A DNA stretch of 33,843 nucleotides, taken from positions 1 through 33,843 of the forward strand of contig JAJHSB010000025.1 in assembly GCA_022684035.1 (NCBI GenBank), read 5' to 3'. Both the position numbers and the translations under genes were made by a program. Shown in pieces: positions 1-8,194 of the stretch (its first letter is position 1; each line of letters opens with the position of its first letter). The notes under the pieces were generated by a model. The model had not been told where the DNA came from. It searched no databases and saw nothing but the letters and a program-made list of their open reading frames with translations. Origin of the DNA: Candidatus Acetothermia bacterium. Lineage in GTDB: Bacteria > Bipolaricaulota > Bipolaricaulia > UBA7950.

Positions 1-1
1 C

Positions 2-449
2 TGACACGGGGCAGGCATTTCCAGTCATTCGGGTCTAGCCTTGATAGGTGCTATACTGGACAGGACCAATATTCGGGAGCGATTAGATAAGGTGATGTTG
101 CCGGGACATCCATTTCCGGAGATCAGCCACGGTGAGGTGGCTACAGCCATGATTGGGCTTATCTGCCTGGGCAAGCCCGACTTCGATGGCTATGTCCCCA
201 TTTTTGCTTATGTAGGGGATGATCGCCTACAACCTGTTGAGGTTGATTGGAAAGGTGTGCCTGCGGGAGGCTGACGCCCCTATTCGGAAGCAGGTTTTAC
301 GACGCCGGGTGCGCAGCGTGATACAGGATCTGGTCTATCTAGCCTGCCGATTAGTGAGGCATGCTCGGCGCCTCTGGCTCTCCTTCGGGAGGTACTGTCC
401 CTGGTTTGACACCTGGCGGCGGATATATCTGCGACTGGCTCCGACCTGA
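2..449 (+). pseudogene. Internally deleted IS1380-like transposase remnant
   Basis: Two reading frames keep the two ends of one transposase. Codons from about position 5 to 276 (possible TTG at 41) encode an N-terminal segment with the block GAILDRTNIRERLD followed by EISHGEVATAMIGL, as in the N-terminal domain of IS1380/IS4-superfamily transposases. Codons 219-449, in another frame, encode YNLLRLIG, then RRRVRSVIQDLVYLACRLVR, then FGRYCPW, which I recognise as the C-terminal end of the same kind of enzyme. The DDE catalytic core between them is missing, and a TAG at 213-215 precedes the second frame. The element is therefore dead: a deletion plus frameshift fused its ends. The family name comes from memory of the motifs and could be a neighbouring IS4-type family. 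Positions 450-707 contain no gene and no terminal inverted repeat that I could identify. Confidence 0.62.
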
Positions 450-707
450 GGGGTGAGAACATTGTAGCTGCGCATCGACCAAATATTCCAATATCCTTTG
501 CTAAGCTCGGCTGGTAAATTGCTGCTATCTCGAATCCGGAGACCCCTCAAAATGAGCGATGAAGGGTACTTAACAACCTTTTGTTTTTGTGGTATAGAGT
601 ATTTGTAAGCCATGAGCGGGTAAGTCGTCCATCCTTCACGGATTCAGGGTTATGTAAAGTTAGTATCTTACGAACCGTGAACGCAACAAACCCATTTTTT
701 GCTATAC

Positions 708-1961
708 CTATTCGAAAGAACAGGCGATCAGTGGAACAATCATCTCATTTTCAGTGATCCCCCCATGCATCCCTTTCAGATAAAGTCCTTTTGTGTAGGG
801 ATAATTGAGGGTGGTTGCTCCGGTTGAGATAACGATCAAGTTCCCGATACGGTCGATAGTCTCTGGTTTGGTCTGTCCAAGGCCGAAGAGGCCGCTCTGT
901 AATGCATCTTGTGATTGCAAGCAGAGAAGATCAACAGGTAAATTCTGCTTGATAAATCTGGCTGCTGCTTCTTCTTGACCTGGTTTCGTATACAGATAGG
1001 CGGCGCGGGCATCGCCAACCGGTGGTAGGAATAAGGCATCTGTCAACTTGGGATACTCAGTGATGTCGATGTAATCTGAACGACCAACAGTCGCAAAGCC
1101 GTGATCAGAACAGATAAGTAGAAGTGTATCTTCGATGCGACCTGATAGTTCTCGTTCCAAAGATGCAGCGAATGAACGTAGTTCGGCCGTGAACTCTTCT
1201 GTTTGTGGGCCATAGGTATGAGCGATCGTATCAGTCATCCCCCAATATATATTGATGAGCATCTTCGTGCGCGTTCGCTGCAAAAGTCTGCGTACCTGCA
1301 CCAGCATATCCGATGAGCTGTGAATAAAATTAATTGAATCCGTGCCACGGTAGAGCATGTGTGACAGACCGCTCTCCTGGATATGACGGCTGAGAAAGAC
1401 GTGTGAGTTGACACCCCGCGGTGCTAATCGCTGGTAGAGGGTCGGAAGTCCGAGAAACTTCTCCACATCGATACCGATATCGAGCGCTGAATCACCTTTC
1501 GTGTTCCCCAGCACCGACATTTTAATCATATTAGTGATCGCACCGATCTCTTTCAGATAGAGGCGATAACCGAGTATCCCATGCTCTTCTGGTGTCGCGC
1601 CGGTGCTGTATGTCGGCAAGGCAGCAGCAGTGGTAGAGGGGAAGACCGAGGTCAGCGGCAGCATCATTCCATTCTTAATCAATTGGTGAAAATAGAGATC
1701 CGGGAAGAGCCGTAAATGTTCCTGCAGGTGATAGTATCCCAAACCGTCGATGATAATCAACACTACTCTACGCGCTGAGCAGTCGATCTTTTGCGTCAGA
1801 TGGCGTGTGAGAGTATTATTCCCTGTCTGATCACCAAAGAGAGAGAGAATCATCGGCGGTATGTTGCAGATCGAATAACCGGCATAATCAGGGAAGATAT
1901 CTCCCTTGCGGCGTGTTATTCCCGCTAATTCGGTAGAATGGATTTGTTGTTCGATATCCAT
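708..1961 (-). CDS. Type I phosphodiesterase / nucleotide pyrophosphatase family protein
   Basis: This is a 417-residue member of the alkaline-phosphatase superfamily (phosphodiest/PglZ-like clan), metal-dependent hydrolases of phosphate mono- or diesters. Visible motifs are LIIIDGLGYY near residue 70 (first metal-binding Asp), VFPSTTAAALPTYSTG near 110 (nucleophile Thr region), YWGMTDTIAHTYG near 240, and LLICSDHGF near 285 (metal-binding Asp-His). All the metal-site blocks are present in order, so the enzyme is probably active; the substrate is unknown. I saw no signal peptide, so it is probably cytoplasmic. The ATG at 1961 is chosen because the in-frame TTG at 1991 has no ribosome-binding site; a GTG six bases upstream of the ATG is an alternative. 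It lies 143 bases downstream of the HAD gene on the same strand. Confidence 0.8.
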   Translation of the reverse strand: MDIEQQIHSTELAGITRRKGDIFPDYAGYSICNIPPMILSLFGDQTGNNTLTRHLTQKIDCSARRVVLIIIDGLGYYHLQEHLRLFPDLYFHQLIKNGMMLPLTSVFPSTTAAALPTYSTGATPEEHGILGYRLYLKEIGAITNMIKMSVLGNTKGDSALDIGIDVEKFLGLPTLYQRLAPRGVNSHVFLSRHIQESGLSHMLYRGTDSINFIHSSSDMLVQVRRLLQRTRTKMLINIYWGMTDTIAHTYGPQTEEFTAELRSFAASLERELSGRIEDTLLLICSDHGFATVGRSDYIDITEYPKLTDALFLPPVGDARAAYLYTKPGQEEAAARFIKQNLPVDLLCLQSQDALQSGLFGLGQTKPETIDRIGNLIVISTGATTLNYPYTKGLYLKGMHGGITENEMIVPLIACSFE

Positions 1962-2104
1962 ATACACAAAAACGCCACGACCTTTTAGCAAGCAGATAAG
2001 AAATTCGAGCTACCAAAGAAAGCATATATTTTTAGCGAAAAAATTCAACCTCAGTTGCAAAGCAAGACCGCTCATTCGCCTCCTTTGTGAAGACTTATCA
2101 CCAT

Positions 2105-2779
2105 TTAGCCGGTCGATAATCTTGCTTCACGTTCATCGAGCAACTGGGGGAGCTGAGCCAATGTGGTGATATCACCGCTAATATTGTTACGGGATAACAT
2201 AATTGGAACGAGACCGGCAGCGAGTGCAGCTTGACGATCTTCCGGCTGATCGCCGATATAATAACCGCGCGATACTTCCAGCCGCTCTTTCATCTGCTCG
2301 AGCATATCCGGCGCTGGTTTGGCCGATTTAAGATCTTCCCATGCCGCTCCCCGGCCGATCCATAAACGAAAGTAACGTTGCAAAGAGAATTTTGCTATCA
2401 CCAGGTCAACGACATGTTGGGGTGAGTTGCTGACCAATACCATTGGAAAACGCGAGAGGAGAGTATCTAATGCGTCAATATCAGGATATAGACTGATCTC
2501 TCCTGTTTCCAATGCTCTCAGTTTCTCGCGTTGATAATTCTCATCACGTTTATCCCATAATTTTGCCGGGTCAGTGATTCCATAATGCTCGCAGAACTGG
2601 TCGATATTCTCTTTCAAGTTGGTGAGGTAGAGTAGGCGAGCATTCTCATCAGACGCCGGAATATTAAACTGACGCAGCGTCGCCTTGAATGCCCGTTCGA
2701 GCCAACTATCCGGATAAAGGTCATCAGAACGGAGAATGACTCCATCCATATCAAATCCAACGACTAATTTGGAATTCAT
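2105..2779 (-). CDS. HAD-superfamily hydrolase (phosphatase-like)
   Basis: This 224-residue haloacid-dehalogenase-fold protein has all four HAD motifs. Motif I is FDMDGV at residues 9-14 (nucleophile D10 and acid/base D12). Motif II is LVSNS near 118 (catalytic Ser). The Lys of motif III is in SAKPAPDM near 155, and motif IV is YIGDQPEDRQAA near 175. A helical cap of about 80 residues follows motif I, giving the beta-phosphoglucomutase/phosphoglycolate phosphatase (subclass I) layout. The substrate cannot be deduced. The gene starts two bases after the stop of the saccharopine-dehydrogenase-like gene, so the two are co-transcribed at the end of the ECF-sigma operon. Confidence 0.85.
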   Translation of the reverse strand: MNSKLVVGFDMDGVILRSDDLYPDSWLERAFKATLRQFNIPASDENARLLYLTNLKENIDQFCEHYGITDPAKLWDKRDENYQREKLRALETGEISLYPDIDALDTLLSRFPMVLVSNSPQHVVDLVIAKFSLQRYFRLWIGRGAAWEDLKSAKPAPDMLEQMKERLEVSRGYYIGDQPEDRQAALAAGLVPIMLSRNNISGDITTLAQLPQLLDEREARLSTG

Positions 2780-2781
2780 TC

Positions 2782-4005
2782 TTATACCATCCTTTGAGCG
2801 ATCGTTATTCCGTGGTTTTTAAGTTCAGTGACAAAGTAAGACGCAGGAACGGCTAATTCCGGAATGAGCGCGCCGTGCTCTTTGATCTTTCCACGGACTA
2901 ACATTAAGGCGATCACTGCGATAGCAGCCCCGTTGACGCGTACTATCACTCTCTGGTCAGTGGACTGATCGTGACAAAGGATAAGTTCGAAGATGAGCGT
3001 CTTAGTCTCCTGTGCCGCGGTATGATTGTAGATTCCTTGTACTGTGATACGTATAAGGAGAAGATTCGGTACCATATAGAACTGATCATGGAGAAGTTTG
3101 ACCATCAATTCAGCGGGGATTACCTCCTGGCCGTCAATCTGTACCGGTTCTTCATCAAAGAGACCAAGATCGACGAGCGCCTTGAGCTTCGCACAGCAAC
3201 GCCGGCGTGCGACCACTTTGTAGGCAAAATTTTCTACTTTCCGGTTGGTGAGCAACGGTAATAGCGCAGTTCCTCGGGCGATATTGAATCTCTCTAATTG
3301 GCTGGACAACCCGGTGAATGATATCGGTTCGACCTCTGTCAGGGAATTGACCGTACCAGCATTACCCCGGCGGATGACAGGCGCCGGCGTTGTGCACGCA
3401 CGGATGAACGCACGCGGAGAAGAGAAGATCTGGCAAATAGGCAGGCCGTTCTCCTGCTGGGCAAGTAAGCCGAGATTGATTTGTAAAGAGTTGATATGCG
3501 TAAATTTCTCCATCGCTGCCAGTGCGAGTAGGCCGATCCCGCCGTTGAAAAGATCGCAATTGGGAATTATCGTTACCCCTGCCTCTTTTGCCGCACGATC
3601 AAGGGCAAGTTGTGCTTGCAGAGCGGTATCTTCGCCGCTCAGAGTGCAGAAATGAGTCTTTGTTTCGACTGCGGCTTCAGCTAAACTGCCGCTGAGGAAA
3701 TAAGGAGCGAGACTGATTGCGACAGCACAATCGTCCATCACCTCACGCACTGCACGGAGCGCCGTGGGATCGAGCTGCATTGGGACGACCCGTTGATCAC
3801 CAATCTGCTGAGCAAGGTTGCGTGCTGATGTCAACTCGCGTGCTGCGACGTATATCGTATCTATTTCGCGGTGTTGAATGAGTTGACCAACGATTGCTTC
3901 GCCCATCTCTCCTGCACCGATGAGCAGTATTTTCTCTTCTCTCCTTAGCTGCAACGGCGCTGAGGAACTTATTGTGTCCATAGAACCATTTAACTGCTCA
4001 ATCAC
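2782..4005 (-). CDS. Saccharopine-dehydrogenase-like NAD(P)-binding oxidoreductase
   Basis: The 407-residue protein has an N-terminal Rossmann fold with LLIGAGEMGEAIV at about residues 28-40, then AISLAPYF and the PNCDLFNGGIGLLAL block near 147-161. This is the layout of the saccharopine dehydrogenase NADP-binding family (PF03435) and its C-terminal catalytic domain. Family members act on lysine-pathway intermediates or carboxynorspermidine; the substrate here is not evident, and no lysine-pathway neighbour is present. The GTG start at 4003-4005 is preferred because GGAGAGG lies just upstream, and the gene overlaps the preceding gene's stop by eight bases, suggesting translational coupling. 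An in-frame ATG at 3981 lacks a Shine-Dalgarno sequence. Confidence 0.72.
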   Translation of the reverse strand: MIEQLNGSMDTISSSAPLQLRREEKILLIGAGEMGEAIVGQLIQHREIDTIYVAARELTSARNLAQQIGDQRVVPMQLDPTALRAVREVMDDCAVAISLAPYFLSGSLAEAAVETKTHFCTLSGEDTALQAQLALDRAAKEAGVTIIPNCDLFNGGIGLLALAAMEKFTHINSLQINLGLLAQQENGLPICQIFSSPRAFIRACTTPAPVIRRGNAGTVNSLTEVEPISFTGLSSQLERFNIARGTALLPLLTNRKVENFAYKVVARRRCCAKLKALVDLGLFDEEPVQIDGQEVIPAELMVKLLHDQFYMVPNLLLIRITVQGIYNHTAAQETKTLIFELILCHDQSTDQRVIVRVNGAAIAVIALMLVRGKIKEHGALIPELAVPASYFVTELKNHGITIAQRMV

Positions 4006-4249
4006 TTACCTCTCCTCGTCGGGACGAAAAACGGTGCGTACGGTCGATAAGATGGCGTAGTTTGATATCGTATTGTGCGATGAGCTCAGCACGCGCAGAT
4101 CGAGGCAGACCGGCACGACGCAACGTGCGGTCGAACGATCTTACCGCCTGCCATTTAGCGATGACAAAGAAGATGGCGGCCATCCCTAAGCTACTGATTA
4201 ACTTAAGGATGGCGATGCTGATTCCAATCAGAATAAGGAATTTCCGCAT
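3998..4249 (-). CDS. Small one-TM membrane protein, basic tail
   Basis: This 83-residue protein is not recognised. Residues 4-35 are hydrophobic (FLILIGISIAILK... AAIFFVIAKW) and would form one or two membrane segments. The rest is strongly basic and rich in Arg (RTLRRAGLPRSARAEL), so the tail should face the cytoplasm by the positive-inside rule. It sits inside the ECF-sigma operon between the acidic-tailed protein and the oxidoreductase, and overlaps the latter by eight bases. A partner role with the neighbouring acidic protein is possible on charge grounds alone; no function is assigned. Confidence 0.6.
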   Translation of the reverse strand: MRKFLILIGISIAILKLISSLGMAAIFFVIAKWQAVRSFDRTLRRAGLPRSARAELIAQYDIKLRHLIDRTHRFSSRRGEVSD

Positions 4250-4278
4250 GTCAAGCCTGTCCTTAGGACGGGTCTGAT

Positions 4279-4656
4279 TCAGTCTCTTTCCTCTTCCTCG
4301 TTCTCTTCTTCTTCGTCTTTATCGTCGTCTTTGTCGCCGATAGAGATTGTAAACCCTTTTTTCTTTCTTTTCTCTGCGCTCGGTTTACCTTTCGGCGATA
4401 TATCACCCTTTGCCATATTGACTAAATCACGCAGGTTGATCATATACCCGCGTGTCATCTCTATCGCCTGTTCAGCCGGAATTCCTCCATCGATCAGTTC
4501 TTTGTAAAAGGTGGCGACTGCACCGCCGAACTCCTTGCCCGCCTCTTTGGAGTACATTATGTTCCGTAATCCTTTGATAAGAGCAGGAATCCGGTCAGAG
4601 ACGATGTCCAGTACTTCCTTTAGTTGATTTATGTCCTCTGCATCTGTTGAGTCCAT
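4279..4656 (-). CDS. Hypothetical protein with highly acidic C-terminal tail
   Basis: This 125-residue protein is not recognised. Residues 1-85 are predicted helical and mixed in charge (NQLKEVLDIVSDRIPALIKG, then ELIDGGIPAEQAIEMTRGYM). A Lys-rich stretch (KPSAEKRKKKGF) follows, and the last 25 residues are nearly all Asp and Glu. The ATG at 4656 has an AGGAGG ribosome-binding site seven bases upstream. It begins nine bases after the anti-sigma gene ends, inside the same operon. The tail may bind cations or basic protein surfaces, such as the neighbouring Arg-rich membrane protein; that is inference. Confidence 0.62.
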   Translation of the reverse strand: MDSTDAEDINQLKEVLDIVSDRIPALIKGLRNIMYSKEAGKEFGGAVATFYKELIDGGIPAEQAIEMTRGYMINLRDLVNMAKGDISPKGKPSAEKRKKKGFTISIGDKDDDKDEEEENEEEERD

Positions 4657-4665
4657 CTTTCCTCC

Positions 4666-5004
4666 TTACTTTAAATTGATAGTTCGTCCTAAGACCGACA
4701 CCTTTGTGTCGATCGGAAACTGGCCGTCACGGTAGTGAAGACCGATCGATATTCCCAAGAAGAGCAACCCGATCATTACTCGTGCCAGCTCTTCGCCGCT
4801 CTGTTCATTTTCTTTCGCCTCTGGAAGAGAGATCCCCTCCACTCCAACCTTGACCATAATCGCTAACTTCTGGAGATCGAGCACTTCCGTAAAACAGTCT
4901 TTACAACTTCTAATATGCATATCGACTGCCGTCCTCGCACCAGAAGAGAGTGTCTCGTTGACGTAAAATGGAAGAAGAGGCTGCATCTGTGCGCACTTAT
5001 CCAT
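4666..5004 (-). CDS. Zinc-finger (ZAS) anti-sigma factor
   Basis: This 112-residue protein begins with the zf-HC2/ZAS fold of anti-ECF factors: C4 at the N-terminus and the H-x3-C-x2-C motif (HIRSCKDC) at about residues 30-37. A later segment, ARVMIGLLFLGISIGLHY near 75-92, is hydrophobic and may be a membrane helix, so the protein probably holds the sigma factor at the inner membrane. Its ATG overlaps the ECF-sigma stop codon by eight bases, the usual arrangement for a sigma/anti-sigma pair and suggestive of stoichiometric synthesis. The signal that releases the sigma factor is not evident. Confidence 0.8.
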   Translation of the reverse strand: MDKCAQMQPLLPFYVNETLSSGARTAVDMHIRSCKDCFTEVLDLQKLAIMVKVGVEGISLPEAKENEQSGEELARVMIGLLFLGISIGLHYRDGQFPIDTKVSVLGRTINLK

Positions 5005-5527
5005 TGCTGATCAACTCCTTTAACTGCTCTTTGGCGTGGTACAGTCTGCTCTTTATCGTTCCCATTGGGCAACCGAGGATGGCGCTCATTTCACGACAGG
5101 AGAGGCCATGGTAGAATGCGAGCAGAATGACCTGGCGGTGCTTCTCCGACAGCTCGGCGAGCGCACGCATCATCCGGTCAGTGATTGTAAGCTGCTCACT
5201 AAAGTCCTTCTCCGCTCTGTTGGGAAGGAGACGCTTAGCAGCAGTAGTGACCGCTGCGTCGCGACCGTGCTGTCGCCATAGATCGACCATCTTATGATGC
5301 GCAATGCCGAAGATCCACGTTGAGAGTGCGGTGCGACGTTGAAAATTACCTCTTCCCTTCCAAACGGCGATCATCGTTACCTGTACAACCTCCTGAGCAT
5401 CGGCTTCGCTGAGCCCATTGGCGCGACAGTATCGAAAAATACGTGGGTAATATTCGCGAAAGAGTTCCGCAAATGCCTCTTCATCTTGAGGAACGACCGC
5501 GCCAGAGATCCTCTTCTCTTCATCCAT
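4997..5527 (-). CDS. ECF-type RNA polymerase sigma factor
   Basis: This 176-residue protein has the two ECF domains. Region 2 runs from FAELFREYYPRIFRYCR near residue 20 to TALSTWIFGIAHHKMVDLWR near 75-95. Region 4 is ALAELSEKHRQVILLAFYHG followed by the helix-turn-helix LSCREMSAILGCPMGTIKSR near 140-160. The ATG at 5527 has GGAGG four bases upstream and is preferred over an in-frame TTG ten codons earlier. It overlaps the stop of the preceding 69-aa gene by eight bases and the start of the anti-sigma gene by eight. It probably directs transcription of this operon and an extracytoplasmic stress regulon; an ECF-like promoter lies upstream of the first gene. Confidence 0.9.
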   Translation of the reverse strand: MDEEKRISGAVVPQDEEAFAELFREYYPRIFRYCRANGLSEADAQEVVQVTMIAVWKGRGNFQRRTALSTWIFGIAHHKMVDLWRQHGRDAAVTTAAKRLLPNRAEKDFSEQLTITDRMMRALAELSEKHRQVILLAFYHGLSCREMSAILGCPMGTIKSRLYHAKEQLKELISNG

Positions 5528-5729
5528 TAAGCCTCCAAGTTTCACTTGCAGGAGCACGATCTTTGCCCAGCACCAGGTCTCCGAGCCGAATCAACCCTCT
5601 TCCCGGCAGATAGCGGAGGAGAATATACTGCCATATCTGGCTCATCGAATATTCATTTAACAACTCTTTGTGCCGCTGTTTGGCGAGCCATTTCATCCCC
5701 TCATAATCATTGTAATTGTGATTTTCCAT
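5520..5729 (-). CDS. Small hypothetical protein, first gene of the ECF operon
   Basis: This 69-residue protein is not recognised. It is rich in charged and aromatic residues (YNDYEGMKWLAKQRHKELL, then SQIWQYILLRYLPGRGLIRL), with no signal peptide or clear membrane segment. The ATG at 5729 is chosen because GGAGG lies eight bases upstream; a GTG at 5744 would place the ribosome-binding site inside the coding sequence. Its stop overlaps the ECF sigma start by eight bases, so translation of the sigma factor is probably coupled to it. A leader or regulatory role is conceivable but unsupported. Confidence 0.6.
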   Translation of the reverse strand: MENHNYNDYEGMKWLAKQRHKELLNEYSMSQIWQYILLRYLPGRGLIRLGDLVLGKDRAPASETWRLNG

Positions 5730-5750
5730 TCTGCCTACCTCCACTTAAGT

Positions 5751-5778
5751 ATGTCGGAAAAAGTGGCACAATGGTTCA
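5751..5778 (-). promoter_or_regulatory. Putative ECF-type promoter of the sigma/anti-sigma operon
   Basis: On the minus strand TGAACC (5778-5773) is followed after exactly 16 bases by CGACAT (5756-5751). This resembles ECF promoters, which pair a GAAC-type -35 with a CG(T/A)C-type -10. The predicted start is about 20 bases before the ATG of the first gene at 5729. The match fits autoregulation but rests on short motifs. Confidence 0.38.
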
Positions 5779-5829
5779 ATCAGGATTACTTCGCTTTTGC
5801 TAATCAATCTTCTTCTTAGTGCCGAGCCA

Positions 5830-7107
5830 CTACTTGCTCTGGTGGTGCAGATGAAGTGCGGCAATAAAGGCGAGCCCGTGCTCGGTCAGCAATTTAGCAG
5901 TACGATTTAAGGCATCATGTTTATCGAGGTAGTTCCGCTTCAATGCGTCCATCAATCCTTGCGCTTCGATCTCCTCTTTAGAACGGAAGTAGTCGAAGAT
6001 ATCAGATGGATGATCGCGCTGCCCATCGACTGCCGGAATACCACCTTCGTGTTTAGCCGCGATATTGGGCACTGTAGCGGCAAGTTCGATCAACTCCTCA
6101 GTACGGTCGTAGGGCTGGATAACGATACTCTTATATGTCTCAGTGATGTGGTGTTCAAATCGGACTGCTCTTTCCAGATCTAACAACTTGCGAATTTGAG
6201 AGGCAATCTGCAGTGTCTCGTTATTCACTGAGTTGGCCCAATTGAAACCGACAAGGGATGTTGTTCCATCTTCCCGTGCGAAGAGTTTTGCTCCGATAAG
6301 TGTCCATAGTGCGCTGTAGGGGTTATCATTCCCCATGAAGACGGAGATCTTAAATTCGATCTCGATTCCCAGTTTGTGGAGAAAATAACCGAGCAGCACA
6401 GTGCCTGGATTAATATTTAACACTTGTTTGATCCCGTAGGTGGTGTAATAATTGAGGTACTCATCGAGCCACTTTAGTGCATAGTCGTTCGGTTGGCCGA
6501 TGCCGCCGAAATAACCAGTGATCGTCTCTGGACCGCCGAGGTGGATATTAGATCCGTCAGTTCCTTTTGTATCGAGTGTCTCCACATAACTTGCGCCGAT
6601 GATCTGCATCGCTGCCGCCACCGCAAGGGTGTCACCATTATCGGCCACTTGCTCTTTCATATTCCGGACACGGATATACCGGCCAGGCATCAGTTCACCG
6701 TTGGCGATTGCTTGTTTGGCCTCATCGATCAACCAGGGGAAGAATTGGTACGAGCTGATCTCCAGTGTAACGGCGCGATCCTCAGCAAACGTCATTGCTG
6801 TTGCTCTTTTGCCTAACAGATTCCGGCGGTAGTCAGCGACAGAGATGAATGCTCGGCGATCGCGCTGGTCAATCAACCATCGAAGATCAGCGAGGTACGG
6901 CGAATCGATCTCGGTTAAGCGAGCAAGTAAGTTCGGCAAGCGACGTGCTTCTGCGGCACGCTGATTGATCTCTTCCGGAGTGCCGTAGCGTTCAATAATG
7001 TCGAGTAAGGCATTGATCGCACCATTCTTCGGATCACGAATCAGGTCATTTATTTTGTCGAGATGGTTCTGCGGAATTGTCAATTGCTCTCTGAGTCTGT
7101 CACGCAT
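5830..7107 (-). CDS. Conserved-looking protein of unknown function coupled to panB
   Basis: I do not recognise this 425-residue protein. It starts nine bases after panB with an AGGAGG ribosome-binding site, so it is translated from the panB message. The N-terminal 100 residues are helical. A central region has the glycine-rich segment GTDGSNIHLGGPET, then TGYFGGIGQPNDYALKW near 190-215, followed by alternating hydrophobic strands (QVLNINPGTVLLGYFLH, EFKISVFMGNDNPYSALWT). His and acidic residues are frequent after residue 300 (RFEHHITETYKS, AAKHEGGIPAVDGQRDHPSD), as in a metalloenzyme active site. There is no signal peptide or membrane segment, so a soluble cytoplasmic enzyme is likely. It could serve pantothenate/CoA synthesis or use the same precursors, but no reaction is assigned. 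Confidence 0.7.
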   Translation of the reverse strand: MRDRLREQLTIPQNHLDKINDLIRDPKNGAINALLDIIERYGTPEEINQRAAEARRLPNLLARLTEIDSPYLADLRWLIDQRDRRAFISVADYRRNLLGKRATAMTFAEDRAVTLEISSYQFFPWLIDEAKQAIANGELMPGRYIRVRNMKEQVADNGDTLAVAAAMQIIGASYVETLDTKGTDGSNIHLGGPETITGYFGGIGQPNDYALKWLDEYLNYYTTYGIKQVLNINPGTVLLGYFLHKLGIEIEFKISVFMGNDNPYSALWTLIGAKLFAREDGTTSLVGFNWANSVNNETLQIASQIRKLLDLERAVRFEHHITETYKSIVIQPYDRTEELIELAATVPNIAAKHEGGIPAVDGQRDHPSDIFDYFRSKEEIEAQGLMDALKRNYLDKHDALNRTAKLLTEHGLAFIAALHLHHQSK

Positions 7108-7115
7108 ATTTCCTC

Positions 7116-7979
7116 CTATTCCTCTCGTTTGTTCAATCGGTCACGGAGCTTAGCCAATTCGTCTTTTGGGATCGGATAGTAATGCTCTGGTTGCGGAAAG
7201 GCACGGGTACGTACATCCTGACGATAATCACGGAATGCCTGTTCCATAATCGCGGCAACATTGGCATATTTTTTCACAAATTTCGGGGTGAATGTTTCGA
7301 AGAGACCGATTAGATCATGGACGATAAGGAGTTGGCCGTCGCAGGCTTGGCCTGCGCCGATTCCCAAGGTTAGAATATCCAGGCGCTCACTGATGATCTC
7401 TCCCACTTCATTAGGTATCGCCTCCAATAGAATGGAGAAGGCGCCCGCTGCTTCTAACGCCAGTGCATCGTCGATCAGCTTCATTGCAGTATTAGCGTCA
7501 CGTCCTTGCGATTTAAATCCACCGAGCTGGGTATAAGATTGTGGGGTCAGGCCGATATGGCCCATCACTGGGATGCCGGCATTGACGATCGCCTTTACCA
7601 CACCAGCCATACGCGTTCCGCCTTCAAGTTTAATCGCATCTACTCCCGCTTCTCCCATAAAGCGTCCGGCATTGCGGATCGCCTCTTCATGCGAACTTTG
7701 ATACGACATATATGGCATATCGCCGACGACGAATGCATATTCCGTGGCGCGGGTTACTCCTTTCGTTATCGAGATCATCTCATCCATCGTGACCGGCAAA
7801 GTGGTGCGATGGCCAAATAGACACATTGCGGCAGAATCACCGACGAGGATCATTTCGATTCCGGCACGGTCTTCAATCAGGGCCGTTGGATAATCATAAG
7901 CAGTGAGGAAAGAGATCAGCTCACCTTTCTCCTTCATCTCCAATAAGTAGGGGATTGTTACTTTCTTGCGTTTTTCCAT
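7116..7979 (-). CDS. panB: 3-methyl-2-oxobutanoate hydroxymethyltransferase
   Basis: PanB transfers a hydroxymethyl group from 5,10-methylene-tetrahydrofolate to 2-oxoisovalerate to give ketopantoate, the first committed step of pantothenate and CoA synthesis, in the cytoplasm. The 287-residue protein has the usual length and blocks: TAYDYPTALIEDRAG near 24, the metal-binding VGDSAAM near 47, VVGDMPYMSYQ near 85, KLEGG near 115, GHIGLTPQ near 140, the catalytic Glu in LLEAIPNE near 182, and LGIGAGQACDGQLL near 205. The ATG at 7979 has GAGGTG upstream. coaX lies 215 bases upstream on the same strand; I see no gene in between, only a possible 6-bp-stem hairpin near 8162. No panC or panE is in the window. 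Confidence 0.96.
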   Translation of the reverse strand: MEKRKKVTIPYLLEMKEKGELISFLTAYDYPTALIEDRAGIEMILVGDSAAMCLFGHRTTLPVTMDEMISITKGVTRATEYAFVVGDMPYMSYQSSHEEAIRNAGRFMGEAGVDAIKLEGGTRMAGVVKAIVNAGIPVMGHIGLTPQSYTQLGGFKSQGRDANTAMKLIDDALALEAAGAFSILLEAIPNEVGEIISERLDILTLGIGAGQACDGQLLIVHDLIGLFETFTPKFVKKYANVAAIMEQAFRDYRQDVRTRAFPQPEHYYPIPKDELAKLRDRLNKREE

Positions 7980-8194
7980 GCTTCACCTCGCTGTTGGTAT
8001 GATCACCGCTCGTCATCGCGGAGGTCGCATAATCTTACCCGGTAATGATGCCGTAATAAAGCGATGAGGTGTAAAGCAAGCATTAAGGGTCGTAGCGATA
8101 AAGCCCTGAAAATCACGCCTTGCACTTGATTGGTAGCTGTCGCTCATAATGACACGGAAATGCGGCATTGTCGACCTTATGCCGAAAATTTTCC

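Noticed and set aside
8162-8183. Hairpin (CGGCAT/ATGCCG) downstream of coaX as a terminator
   Set aside because: The stem is only six pairs and no T-tract follows on the coding strand.
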